64,000 nucleotides of DNA from Diphasiastrum complanatum (lineage: Eukaryota > Streptophyta > Lycopodiopsida > Lycopodiales > Lycopodiaceae). The notes under the pieces are model-generated. The model searched no databases, was not told the origin of the DNA, and was given only the letters and a program-made list of their open reading frames with translations. Below, one piece after another: positions 45,801 to 56,689 of this stretch. The stretch is taken from positions 39,362,527-39,426,526 of the forward strand of contig CM055104.1 of NCBI GenBank assembly GCA_029204225.1. The letters run 5' to 3'. Positions within the stretch are counted from its first letter, which is position 1. Each line of letters begins with the position of its first letter. The translations under genes were made by a program, and so were the position numbers.

Positions 45801-45963
45801 ATGGAACAGTAGAAAGCATAAATGCATCTCGTTGTCCTCAACAGAATCCGAATACGTTTCAGCTACATTAGCAGTGAAGGAGATAATTTGGCTCAGAAGG
45901 TTACTACAGGATCTGCACTTTTCACAGATCGGTCCAACCATACTCCAATGCGATTTCAGAATC
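45801..45963 (+). pseudogene. copia RNase H fragment
   Basis: Reads WNSRKHKCISLSSTESEYVS and later EIIWLRRLLQDLHF, the middle of a copia RNase H. It differs from the RNase H of element E and may be the older element into which E inserted. Confidence 0.8.
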
Positions 45964-46855
45964 AAATTTTTTAGAATTTTTCAATACTGGATCGACTCTC
46001 AAAATTCTATATTTTTTGAGTCATTATATATTTTTCAAGTCAATATTTTTCGAATCATTGTACATTTTTTCGATACCTATAAATTTTGATATTGTCGATC
46101 TAAAATCTGACCCAACGACTTCGCGTTGACAGTCTGCCCACTTTGTACATGCATTAACTGTAATGAGGCGGTTGTAATAACTGCAACAAAAGGCAGTTGT
46201 AGATAGTTTGTAGGAGATCAATTCTAGAATCTTCATCAAAAAATCTCTTTTGATTATTCGAGTTTTCTGTAGCCAGCGTTATCACGCTCAACAACTGTAA
46301 GCTGAAGTTATCACTTCAAGCATTGTGCTCACTATTTTAATATTAATCAGAGTGCAAATTGTCAGTCTCACTATTGTATTGTTTCATTGAGCATTTGTCT
46401 GAATCATTCAATTTGAATATTCTGTTGTTGTCTGTTGTGCTTCCAATCCTACACCTAGCTCGCTCACCAGCTTTCGCTCATTCCCATTGGTTTCTGCAGC
46501 CTCCCCATCAATGCCAATGCCAATGCCAATGACTGGCCTCCTACTGTAATGCCATCATGTACTCCAAGATGAGCACACCATAAAGTCCTCGCCATCAGTG
46601 TCCCTCTAGTAGATCACTAGCAAAACACTCACCATACTGTTTGCCCTCCATCACACCCAACCGTGCGACGTCCATCAGCTCTCCATCCTAGAGCTGGCTT
46701 CCAAAGCTTCACGCCTTACCCATTTGCCTTTGCAGTTTCCTGATTCCATCTTAAATCACCCCTATAAGTCATGTCTATCAACCAATGACTCAAGTCCAAT
46801 TTGAAATAGCTGCACCTTGACGATCATCCTGTCATCCCTCAGTCCCCCATCCCTA
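45964..46855. other. unassigned sequence, then start of H2 interior
   Basis: AT-rich to about 46400 and possibly an eroded LTR. It then becomes C-rich non-coding sequence similar in character to H1. A trivial (ATGCCA) run lies near 46510. Confidence 0.35.
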
Positions 46856-46860
46856 TTAGG

Positions 46861-47558
46861 TGTGAAGAATTGCCAAAAATTGGCAAATCTAGCTTGATTA
46901 AAAACTATGTAGTATAATGTAAATTTTGTACATAAGTGGATTCCACACATGTGAGGCCATGATGCCACATGGGAAACCCATCCTAATGTAGGTAAGGTCA
47001 AGTCAAGAGTTGGTCATGTCTATTTGGTGGTCATCCCTACTTTATAGGACCTACACCTAAGTTTAAGGTGAAAATTTGACCAACTAGTTACCTACCAAGC
47101 ATAACTCTAGGATCTAGGCTGGGGTTTCATTTTAGGACAAGAAGGGTGAGTTAACTTTCTTATTACATGCTGAAAATCCACCTAACTTCAAGAAGGAAGT
47201 CGAATTTGCTATGTATTCCAAGCTCCCATAGTGAGAAGATAGAAAATTTTTGGAGCTCATTGGCAATCTCAAGCTAGTTCACTATGTACATTGAGTTTTT
47301 GTGATCCAAATGAAACCAAATCTATTTCTACTTGTTTCTCAGGTTGAAGGCCGTACTACAGCCTGTAGTACACACGTGTGGGTTCGGATTTCAATGTTTA
47401 TCAATGATTTTGATTGTTAATGTTTGTTGTTTGTCAAATTGCCAATCTAGATCAACTTTTTTGTGTCTAGTTTTTGATAGATTGTTAAGCAAGCATCCAA
47501 TCACTCTTGTGGATCTTTTGTAGATCCATTTATGGTCCTAAAGTACAGTACTTTCACA
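46861..47558 (+). repeat. solo LTR, + orientation (family I)
   Basis: TGTGAAGAATTGCC...CTTTCACA, 698 bp, flanked on both sides by TTAGG (46856-46860 and 47559-47563). No primer site, interior or partner LTR is adjacent, so it is the product of LTR-LTR recombination. CACACGTGTG is at 47371-47380. Confidence 0.9.
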
Positions 47559-47563
47559 TTAGG

Positions 47564-48759
47564 TATCTCAATGCCATCCACGATCATGAAGATCTGAGCA
47601 TCTGCCTTGTAGTTCCCCATCTGTATTCTCCCAAGCTAGCTCCAAGGCTGCTCCTGAATGGTTCGAAATCCAAAACCTAAAAATACACTGAGATACAAAC
47701 TCCAAAGCCACCATCAAGTCCCTCACAAATAGTGCATCCCAATATCACTCCCAATGATCTTGTGAGATTTTCCATGGCCCAAACCAAACGATTTGCACTT
47801 TGCCATCACTAGAATTTGCATCTCCGATGCAATACTGATACGACAAATTGACTTGACTTACTTAGAATAGGCCGTTGACAGACCTGATACACTGCTTCAT
47901 AAATACAATGACTTGATCTGAAATGACTTACCAACTACAAAATCTACAAAACATCACACTTACCACTCATCATGAGTATCCAAAGTGTGATTATTGTCCC
48001 TATTCATCTTTTGTGTGTTCCACAAACAGTTTGTCCAATGCAAGTTCAATATACTGCCCAATCGCTTCCAACTAACACCACCTCACACTTCAATCACCTA
48101 TGACCACCAAAATGTATGTACCTCTAAGCTAGTTCACATTTCCCTCTAAACAAGAAATTTCTAAGTTGTAGATGTGTGTATCAATGCAGCTATCACCTGA
48201 CACGACATTGCCACTGTCGGTCATACCTGTGAGAGCGTTCTCCCAAATGTCACCTGACATTGGTCGGTTCTAACTCCACAAGTTGAACCTGATCACAAGA
48301 ATTTTTCACCCGTACCTGGCATACCATGTCTACCTCTAACATGCGATTGTCTGTCCTCTCAAAATTGTCTCCAATGATGAGTGGTCACGATGCCAAACTG
48401 CACTTTCGTCGCCAACACTAGCTTTCTCCACACAATTCCACTATCATTCGCTTCGATACTGCATTTACTGCTCTCAAACACCATGTTACCTTGTTAGAAG
48501 TAAGCAAACATAATTTCTAAGCGATTATGTCTCATCGTATCACCATGTACCAGCTTTCACCAGCCAAAAATTGCCCCAAATTTGGCCCTACGATACCCAA
48601 ATGGTGAATGTAGCCCATCACTAGGTCACCCGCACTCCACTCACTGAAATGGTGATGAAAACTTCCCGAAACACATTTCTCCCTGCTCAATGACGTCGCT
48701 TTGTCCGCTACCTCTAAGTAGCCAGTTTCGAAGGTCAATTTGGCCCAAGGATGGCCAAA
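47564..48759 (-). mobile_element. H2 non-coding interior between the two solo LTRs
   Basis: No meaningful open frame. The right part (about 48650-48759) resembles H1 near 10320-10380. It is the host sequence of both solo LTR insertions. Confidence 0.45.
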
Positions 48760-48764
48760 AAAAG

Positions 48765-49462
48765 TGTGAAAGTACTGTACTTTAGGACCATAAATGGATC
48801 TACAAAAGATCCACAAGAGTGATTGGATGCTTGCTTAACGATCAAAAAACTAGACACAAAAAAAGTTGATCTAGATTGGCAATTTGACAAACAACAAGCA
48901 TTAACAATCAAAAGCATTGATAAACATTGAAATACGAGTCCATACGTGTGTAATACAGGCTGTAGTACGGCCTTTAACCTAAGAAACAAGTAGAAATTGA
49001 TTTGGTTTCATTTGGATCACAAAAACTCAATGTACATAATGAACTAGCTTGAGATTGCCAATGAGCTCCAAAAATTTTCTATCTTCTCACTATGGAGAGA
49101 GGGAATACATAGCAAATTCGACTTCCTTCTTGAAGTTAGGTGGATTTCCAGCATGTAATAAGGAAGTTAACTCACTCTCCTTGACCTAAAATGAAACCCT
49201 AGTCTATTTCCTAGAGTTATGCTTGGTAGGTAACTAGTTGGTCAAATTTTCACCTTAAACTTAGGTGTAGGTCCTATAAAGTAGGGATGACCACCAAATA
49301 GACATGACCAACTCTCTTGACTTGACCTAACCTACATTAGGATGGGTTTCCCATGTGGCATCATGGCCTTACATGTGTGGGACCCACTTGTGTACACAAT
49401 TTACACTATTCTACATGGTTTTTTATCAAGCAAGATTTGCCAATTTTTGGCAATTCTTCACA
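48765..49462 (-). repeat. solo LTR, - orientation (family I)
   Basis: Reverse complement of the same family as the LTR at 46861, also exactly 698 bp, with AAAAG on both sides (48760-48764 and 49463-49467). An independent insertion. Confidence 0.9.
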
Positions 49463-49467
49463 AAAAG

Positions 49468-50826
49468 TGCCTTCTAGCCAAAGATAGGCCCTTCCAAAGA
49501 AACCCTTGCAAAAAATGAACTAGTTCTTCAATATGAAGGTTTTTAATGAAGAGAAACGCCTTTCTGGCACTTCGGGTCTAATCTCCATTTCAACATGAAA
49601 ATTTTAAAAAAAATTGAAAGCTACTTTGTTTTTCAACTCTTCAGGTCACATTTTCAAGCCTATCTAATGGCTTACATCAATCATATGGTCCACATTTGTC
49701 TTTCATTGGCACCATTGTGACCATCGATTTGAAAGAGAGTAGATCCTACGGCTCTACGACCTCCTGCATGCTGATAGGAACACGAAGCATTTTCGGCCGC
49801 TAACAGGTTAGTGGCGCTGCGCGCGCGAGGTCTGGTCTTTCTGTCTCTTTGCTTTCACCTTCCCCCAAACTCCTATGCTTTTCTCCTTGTTATGGCGGTT
49901 GTGTTCAATCCATTCCAGCATCCTCACAGATTCACGGCCTACCATGACCATCTACATGCTTTTCAAAGCTGCTAGGGCACCCACATTCAATCTTTCACAA
50001 ATTCAAAAATTGTCTCCTACAGCTTAAGATCCAAGCATTTTCATGCAAAAATCCTAACTGACAAGAAACATTCATGGTTTCAGATCATACTACTCCATCC
50101 ATGCTTCATGGTTGACCATAGCCTTTTGCAGACTAATTTGCCCTCCAAGAACGCCCATCTTCAGCTAATTACAAATCCACAAGAGTCTTACTATTGAGAT
50201 AGCTCTTCGATTTATCGATTGTGAACCCTAGTTGGCCATTACTTCCATAGTTGAAAAGAAGGTTAATTGTTTCTACTGTGCTTCATGCCTGACCACACCA
50301 TTTTGGGATTAGATTGGCCTCAATATAGCCTCCATGGATAGCAATTTACAGTGTTCAATTTTGTTAAGAATGGAGAAAGATCCGTGGTTTTACGTTTCTT
50401 ATTTTATTTTCAAACTAAGCCACCACAGCTAGTTCCTGGAAGTACTACTTTCTCCTTCCACTGTAAATGGATTTCAAAATCCTCTCAGCCTAGAGTTGTC
50501 ACTAACGTACTTCACCTTTCGATCTGCTCCTCACAATAATTGACGGAATACTGAAGAAGTTTTGGCCAATTTATTGTCTCAGCCATTTTTCAAAGCAACT
50601 TACTATTTTTGAGCAATTTCTCATAATTCTTCCAAGAATTCTCTTACGACAATTGTTTTGATCTTCCTCGAAGCTCCGATTGAAGGAACTTTGTTGCCTC
50701 TTGCCATCTGAACGATCTGCACCCCATATGGTGTCCTTTCTCCTGAGATGCTTTTCATGCCATTTTTCCTGGTGAAAGATGCCAACGATGGCTCCATTGG
50801 ATCGTGCATACCTGCAACACCCTGCT
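49468..50826 (-). mobile_element. H2 non-coding interior (minus strand)
   Basis: Continues the H1-like sequence up to a reversed primer site. Only short chance frames are seen. Confidence 0.5.
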
Positions 50827-50838
50827 GCTCTGATACCA
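50827..50838 (-). other. primer-binding site, initiator tRNA-Met type (H2)
   Basis: GCTCTGATACCA, exact complement of TGGTATCAGAGC; followed by GTTAA as at H1 (AGTTAA). Confidence 0.75.
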
Positions 50839-52405
50839 AGTTAAAATTTTGAAAGGATCGACCGACAAACTAATATGGCCAAATTCGGCCGACAAACTCG
50901 CGACATGCCCCTGAGTATAGCAAGTAATGTAAATAACTCTGTACAGGCTAATGTTTCCTATGTGTGGCTACTCGGCTAACCCAAGTAGCCAACTACGGGA
51001 TCAATGCCCGATTGATATATTGATAGCGGAAACACAACCAGATACAGTAAACCAAATAAACTATACAATAGATACAATAATTTTCTTACCTACTAGTAGT
51101 GACACATTGCTACATGAGCGTATTATTACAAGCAAAAATACTTAATTTTAGTCTAAGAATGTAGAACATCTTCTAATTTGCCTAAACTTGTAGACACTCA
51201 AATTATTGTAACACAATTTACATATTGCATTAAGCAATAAATATTGGAATTTGAATTTCGCTTCAAATGCCAATTGATCTAGTTGCTTCTTTTTTATTAC
51301 CAGTTACTTTACTTCAGATATCCACAATAGTGTCCAAGACTTGATATTTTACTTGGGAACTTGTTATAGACAAATGAATACAAAAATACACAGAATTTGG
51401 CATGGTTATGATTTCTCTATAGAAATACACAAAGTTTAACATAGTTATGATTTCTTTGCAAAAATATTTGAGTTCAATGTAAACCAAAAAATGTCGAATG
51501 ACACGAGTTGAAAAATCATGAAAAAATATGTCACTGAAAATCTCCTAACTTTGACTAGTCAATTAAAATATGCGAACTAAGTGGAGATGCCGAGTGGCAT
51601 TTATTGGCATTTTTATGGTATTACTCAAAATGGAACTCTTCCTCTATCCAATTTTAATCTTTTGAAGACTGCCCGTTTTATTTGCATATTTGAACGATTT
51701 GGCTTGAAAGTCAAATTACGTACTTTAGGTCTGCTTCTTCGTATGCTTAGTTTAATGGTTTTTCTAAATTCCTCCTAAGGACAATTAGCAGTATCTATTA
51801 TTGACTAATTAAGCTTGATGAAATTAGAACATCTGATATATAATCAAACATAGATATTGCAGATGCAAGATCTGATAACAAGAAATTAACTACGTAAACA
51901 TATATAGATCATCTATCACAAAATGATTAGGCTTGCCATGAGAAATGTAGCCCTCGGATTTGCTCCATTCACATAATCACATTCACTCATGAAAAATGTA
52001 GCCCTCGGGTTTTCATTATGAGTCAAAGAACTCTTTTGAAGCATTTCTTTAAAGAATTTGAAGATGAAAGTTTGTGTGTAAAAATGTTCTCTCAAATTAA
52101 CCTGTCAATTAATTTGAAGAGTTATTAAAAAATCAACTAGTGTCAAATGAAATGTGCAAAACATCAAAAATAAAGTCTTGCCATCATAATTTAATGATTT
52201 AAAGTTTCTATTATGAGATTTCTAAAGTTAACAAAATTGATTTAAAACCTACAGGGGCAGATGGAAAAAAATCTAGATCACTAGATTCAATGTATATGAA
52301 TGAACCAATAAAGAGAGATCTATATGTGACCTTATCAATTTGCGTAGCTACAAAAAATAGCAAATTCACTATACTTAGGCCTTATTAACATAATAAAGTC
52401 TATCT
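50839..52405. other. H2 LTR (minus, far end unresolved) then AT-rich sequence
   Basis: The bases next to the primer site should be LTR. The end was not found. Beyond about 51200 nothing is recognised except a short direct repeat (AAATGTAGCCCTCGG at about 51945 and 51993). Confidence 0.4.
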
Positions 52406-52660
52406 CTAAGTTGAAATTGCATATTGGCCCCTCTCCTGAAAAATAAAAGTAGTTCGAGAAGTTCTAATTACCTCTATTCCTAAGATGTAGTGAAAATGAC
52501 CAAGATCATGTACATCAAATTCCTTCTTGATTGCTATCTTGATGTCATCTACATCTTGCTTGTTGTCTTCACACAAAATAATATCATCCACATAGATAAG
52601 AAGGATAGTAACATCATTTTCAACAAATCTGTAATAAAGTGAATAATCACATTCACTCAT
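52406..52660 (-). pseudogene. copia RT fragment (minus strand)
   Basis: Reads MSECDYSLYYRFVENDVTIL, then LLIYVDDIIL and DLGHFHYILGIEVIRTS. This is the RT active-site region and is close to the intact copia D (MSEYDHSLYF, LLIYVDDIIL). About 80 codons only. Confidence 0.9.
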
Positions 52661-54215
52661 AATGAAATTATGAAAAAGTAGACCAACAAACTATCTCAAT
52701 ATTAGCGACCTATAATCAAACAAAGGCAAATATCATAGAGGATGCAATATCTTTTCCAAGTCCATTAAATGAAGTGCCACTTTATTTAAAAGATTATAAA
52801 ATAGACAAAGTGGATACCATCACACCATGAGCAATATGATACTCTAATTAGTAGCCTTCCTTTGGATTTGGATGTATACAAGACATACTTGATGACCTCA
52901 AGAATCTCATAGTCAAGTACATGATTTTTTTTTTTGCTTGGAGCCATTATGACCTTAAATGCATCTCGCCAGATGTGGTGATGCATACCATACCATTGAC
53001 GGAAGAGGAGGAGATCCCAAAGCTTCTTCATATGAGTGTCATTTAAAAAATGAGCATAAGAAATGGGTGTAGCCAATTGTAGCAATGCCAAAGAAAAAAT
53101 GGTAAACTTCAAATCAGTGTAAGCTCAATGCCATTACCCACAAGGATCACTTCTCTCTTTTATTCACAACAAATATTTAGAAACATATTTGTAAAAGAAA
53201 ATGAAAAGCATTCATTTGACTTTGTAAAATCTATCACTTAAGTGATAGCACAAACACCTACAAAATAGATCATATCCAAAATGATTTTGAAGTAGGCCAA
53301 GTTGCTCCATAAAAAAGCTTTTGTTTCTTTGAATATCTTTGTGGTTCTTGAACAGACAATCATGGATAGCAAATTTAAATTGATTAGGTTCCAAGTGTGA
53401 CTCTGATGATAGTGTATCTTTTGCAATATGGGATCTAAAGGGTCCAATTGCAAACTTTGTTTGTCTCATCAACAAGTTGAAAGGCGAGGAAAGTATCAAC
53501 TGCCTAACATAGGAAGCAACAAGTTGAAGGCGAGGAAAGTATCAACTGCCTAACATAGGAAGCAAAGGATAACCAAAAGTAATGAATGAGGTGCAAAAAC
53601 AAATGCATTAGTCATTGGACAATCAATGCAAGTAAGGTCGGTCTCGTAAAGATGACACAAAAATCATATTGTTGTATTATGGCTTGCCAGCACTTTCAGA
53701 ACTTGATTACACAATTAGACAATATTGTGGACCATCAAACCTCTTTATTGACCACCTTTAGAAATCCTTGATTAGTTCATTTAAGTTTTCCAATACAACC
53801 TAATTTTACAAGAGGTTTTTGTATGGCCTTTTGTAGATATTTGTGAGAGGTGACAGATAGGCCATCAAGTTGATACGTTGGTATGGTGCTCTACAAGATC
53901 TCTCACCTTGAACCTTATGTTACATTCCAAATTTCAAGTATTGTAGGAGGTGACACATCAAGGCACACAGAACATGACGATGTATTGGACAAGACACAAA
54001 CCTTGTATCACAACAAACATACATCATTAAAAAAAAATTGTAACCATTAAAAAAAGCAACATTCAACTTTAAGTTGCCTTGATATTCTTGAAATGGTGTG
54101 AGTAAATAATCATGTAGAGGTACTTCAATTTTTAGCCATAAACCATTTGATGTACATGTAGAGAAAAATAGCTTATACAATACAGTAAGAAACTAATTGC
54201 TCGTGTTAAGAAAAA
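52661..54215. other. unassigned stretch
   Basis: Minus-strand frames at 52786-53112 (108 codons) and 53212-53499 (95 codons) are not recognised. A 47-bp tandem duplication lies at 53471-53563. Confidence 0.35.
53471..53563. repeat. 47-bp tandem duplication
   Basis: Two head-to-tail units starting AACAAGTTGAA at 53471 and 53518, differing by one base deletion. Confidence 0.85.
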
Positions 54216-54219
54216 TGCT

Positions 54220-54422
54220 ACTTGTGAGTTTGAGATGAAGGAATTGGATTTGTTGCACTATTGCCTTGAAGTTGAGGTTTCGAAAAAGAAGCGGTCTTTT
54301 TATCTCTTAGGCAAAGTACGCACAAAAAATATTGAAAAAATTATAGTAAGAAAGCAAGCCAATTAGCACCTCAATGGATGCAAGTAACAAGCCATTAGAC
54401 GATGCATTAGCTAAATTTTGGC
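54220..54422 (+). pseudogene. copia RT C-terminal fragment
   Basis: CEFEMKELDLLHYCLEVEVS matches the RT end of copia pol. After a shift KPISTSMDASNKPLDDALAK continues it. The rest of the element resumes at 55165 after an interruption. Confidence 0.75.
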
Positions 54423-54538
54423 TTTGAAAAGGGCCCTATAAGGATTGCCATGTAGGATGACAAATTTTTTACAATGTAAAATACAAAAATTCCAATCTTT
54501 TCCTGCCCACACATTACTCGATGGTTAACCATTTTGTG

Positions 54539-54977
54539 TATAGTATAGTCTCTAGCTATAAAAAAAATTGTAACTTTTGAACGACAACTTGGATTCAAAC
54601 GATTACAACGCCATTAGAAAGCCCCCGACGAGAGCTTTCCAACAACACCCAACATGAACCAGTTCCGAGCTACGGTTAAAAAAATATTCATAGTCAAAGT
54701 TTTGGGCAGTCAATCAATGGTCAACCTGATATCGGTCTTGAGCGTGATTGAACAATTTGACTCGGTCAAACTGGTCAACCGCGCTCAAGACCGATATCAA
54801 GATGACTGAACAAAACTTTGATTGTGAATATCTTTTAACCGTAGCTCGGAACTGAGTCATGTTGGGTGTCGTTGGAAAGCTCTTGTTGAGGGCTTTCTAA
54901 AGGCATTGTAATTGTCTGAATCCGAGTTGTCGTTCAAAAGTTACACATTTTCTATTTGAGCTGCGTACTATACTATA
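54539..54977. mobile_element. 439-bp foldback (MITE-like) element
   Basis: Arms of about 206 bp (54539-54744) and 196 bp (54782-54977) are inverted copies around a 37-base loop. The ends read TATAGTATAGT and ACTATACTATA. Arm landmarks include TTTTGAACGACAACT, GAGCTTTCCAAC, CCGAGCTACGGTTAAA and GATATCGGTCTTGAGCG. No coding. It lies within the gap of the copia pol fragments at 54422 and 55165. A TA target duplication is possible but ambiguous. Confidence 0.8.
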
Positions 54978-55139
54978 AATAAAATGGCTTATTTACGGGC
55001 TACCCTCGACGCAAAATTACACTTTTTTTAAAAAGAAAAAGAATTACTTTGAAGGAGCTACGTTACGTAGATTTCATGAGTGTTTTGATTGGTCCATGTG
55101 TAAGAAACTTTTGAGAAAAAAATAAAAAGTATCTTTTTG

Positions 55140-55858
55140 GAAGGCCCCTTTTGCGCTCAAATTTTCTCTAATGATGGACCTTCATTTGCAGATGAGACTC
55201 TCTACCATCAATTAGTGGAAAGCATGATTTTCCTTACAACTACCAGGCCAGATGCTGCTTATGTGGTTGTGAGTCAATTCATGACTAAACCTACTGAAAT
55301 ACATTGGAAGGTAGCCAAGCATATTCTATGTTATGTGAGAGAGACCATGACCTATGGGACTGGATATACTGACGATGGTGATCTTCACTGGGGGTATCCA
55401 AATTCAAATTGGGCATGTGATAAAGATTAAAAAATCGACGACGGACTATTGCTTTAGCTTAGGTTCAAGGCCATTTCTTGGTGCACCAAGAAGCAGCCCG
55501 CTATCGCATTATCATCTATCAACGTTGAGTATAGGACGACCACAAGGACCGCCTATGAAGCTATTTGGTTACAATGCCTATTTGATGGTATGCAGATTGC
55601 TCAAGTAGGACCTACATTGTTACACTATGATGACCAAAGTTGCATTCAGCTTCCAGAAAATCTAGTCTACCATACAAGAACAAAACATAAATAAGGTGGA
55701 GTCGGCACTTTATACAAGAGAGTGCATTGTGGTGATATTGAGCTAACATATTGTGACGCCAACAATCAGACCAAACCACTTAGTAAAAATAAGTTTGAGA
55801 AGTTCAAAACATTGTTAGATTTTAGCTTCAATAAAATTGCGATTAAGGTTGAAGAGTA
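55140..55858 (+). pseudogene. copia RT end and RNase H (decayed)
   Basis: ETLYHQLVESMIFLTTTRPD, then VVSQFMTKPTEIHWKVAKHI. After stops and a shift come CTKKQPAIALSS, DDQSCIQL and, later, ELTYCDANNQTKPLSK. It is the continuation of the fragment at 54220. Confidence 0.85.
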
Positions 55859-55859
55859 A

Positions 55860-56081
55860 TTCCTATTTTACTCCTTTGGCTAAGCACTAATGTTATTGTA
55901 AGTTGTACGTTACTCATGGGGCATGTTATTTGTCAATACATGGGGACCCCCATTTGTAACTCAACTAGGTTAGTGCAAGTGGCCCACTTGGCCAAATAGC
56001 TCAATCATATGGTTGCCACCTATACATTCCATGCATGTACATGAGGTGCTTGCCTCATAGAGGACTTGAAGGACCGACACC

Positions 56082-56151
<70 letters not shown>

Positions 56152-56350
56152 TTCATATTCTCTCTTCTAAGTTTTGGTGATGTGAGATGCTTAATTTCCG
56201 TTGTGTTTGATGTTTTCCATAGCTAAGTTTCTCGAGCTTGCATGGTTGATCTAGTATTGTAGTTAATGATACTCCATAGCTAGGTCTTGCAATTTATCAA
56301 TTTATTCTAGTGTGGAGGGCCCCTTATGGTAGATTGTACCAAGAAGCTAT
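55860..56350. other. post-copia sequence with microsatellites
   Basis: Probably LTR of the preceding copia, judging by position. It holds a (CT)n run at about 56086-56113 and a (TA)n run at about 56116-56148. Confidence 0.45.
56086..56148. repeat. (CT)n and (TA)n microsatellites, adjacent
   Basis: About 14 CT units, then ACA, then about 16 TA units. Confidence 0.9.
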
Positions 56351-56358
56351 TGCTCGAA

Positions 56359-56580
56359 TTAGGGCGAAGATCCCTCGGCTTTATCTAGACTTGAAACTGG
56401 GAATAAATTAATGAGGTGGGTGAAAGTGTCTTTAACTAGTATGAAGTCCCAAAGATCAAGCAGCAATAGGATATTTTTCAATTTACACTTCCAATTTTCA
56501 AAAACTTTACCATCAAGTTTGATATTTTCCAGTAATCTGAAAGCATCCATTTTAACTCCCATAATAGTTGAATTTAGCAT
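56359..56580 (-). pseudogene. possible copia gag N-terminal fragment (minus strand)
   Basis: Reads KLDGKVFENWKCKLKNILLL followed by LDLWDFI, resembling the start of copia gag where a W-K-x-K/R core precedes a Leu-rich helix. It is short and isolated. Confidence 0.45.
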
Positions 56581-56689
56581 GCTTTCTTTGATGGATGTAA
56601 TTAAAGGAGAGAACTATTGTCATCACTCAAAATGCTTCACACACTTAATTAGTCGAGTTGAATGCTGGCCAAGAAATTGTGCCAAGTAA

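Noticed and set aside
47551-47580. Possible primer-binding site (TTAGGTATCTCAATGCC) after the + strand LTR
   Set aside because: The first five bases are the target duplication TTAGG, also present before the LTR, so this is flanking DNA and the LTR is solo.
56116-56148. (TA)n run as a possible TATA promoter
   Set aside because: It is a simple repeat next to a (CT)n run with no gene downstream.
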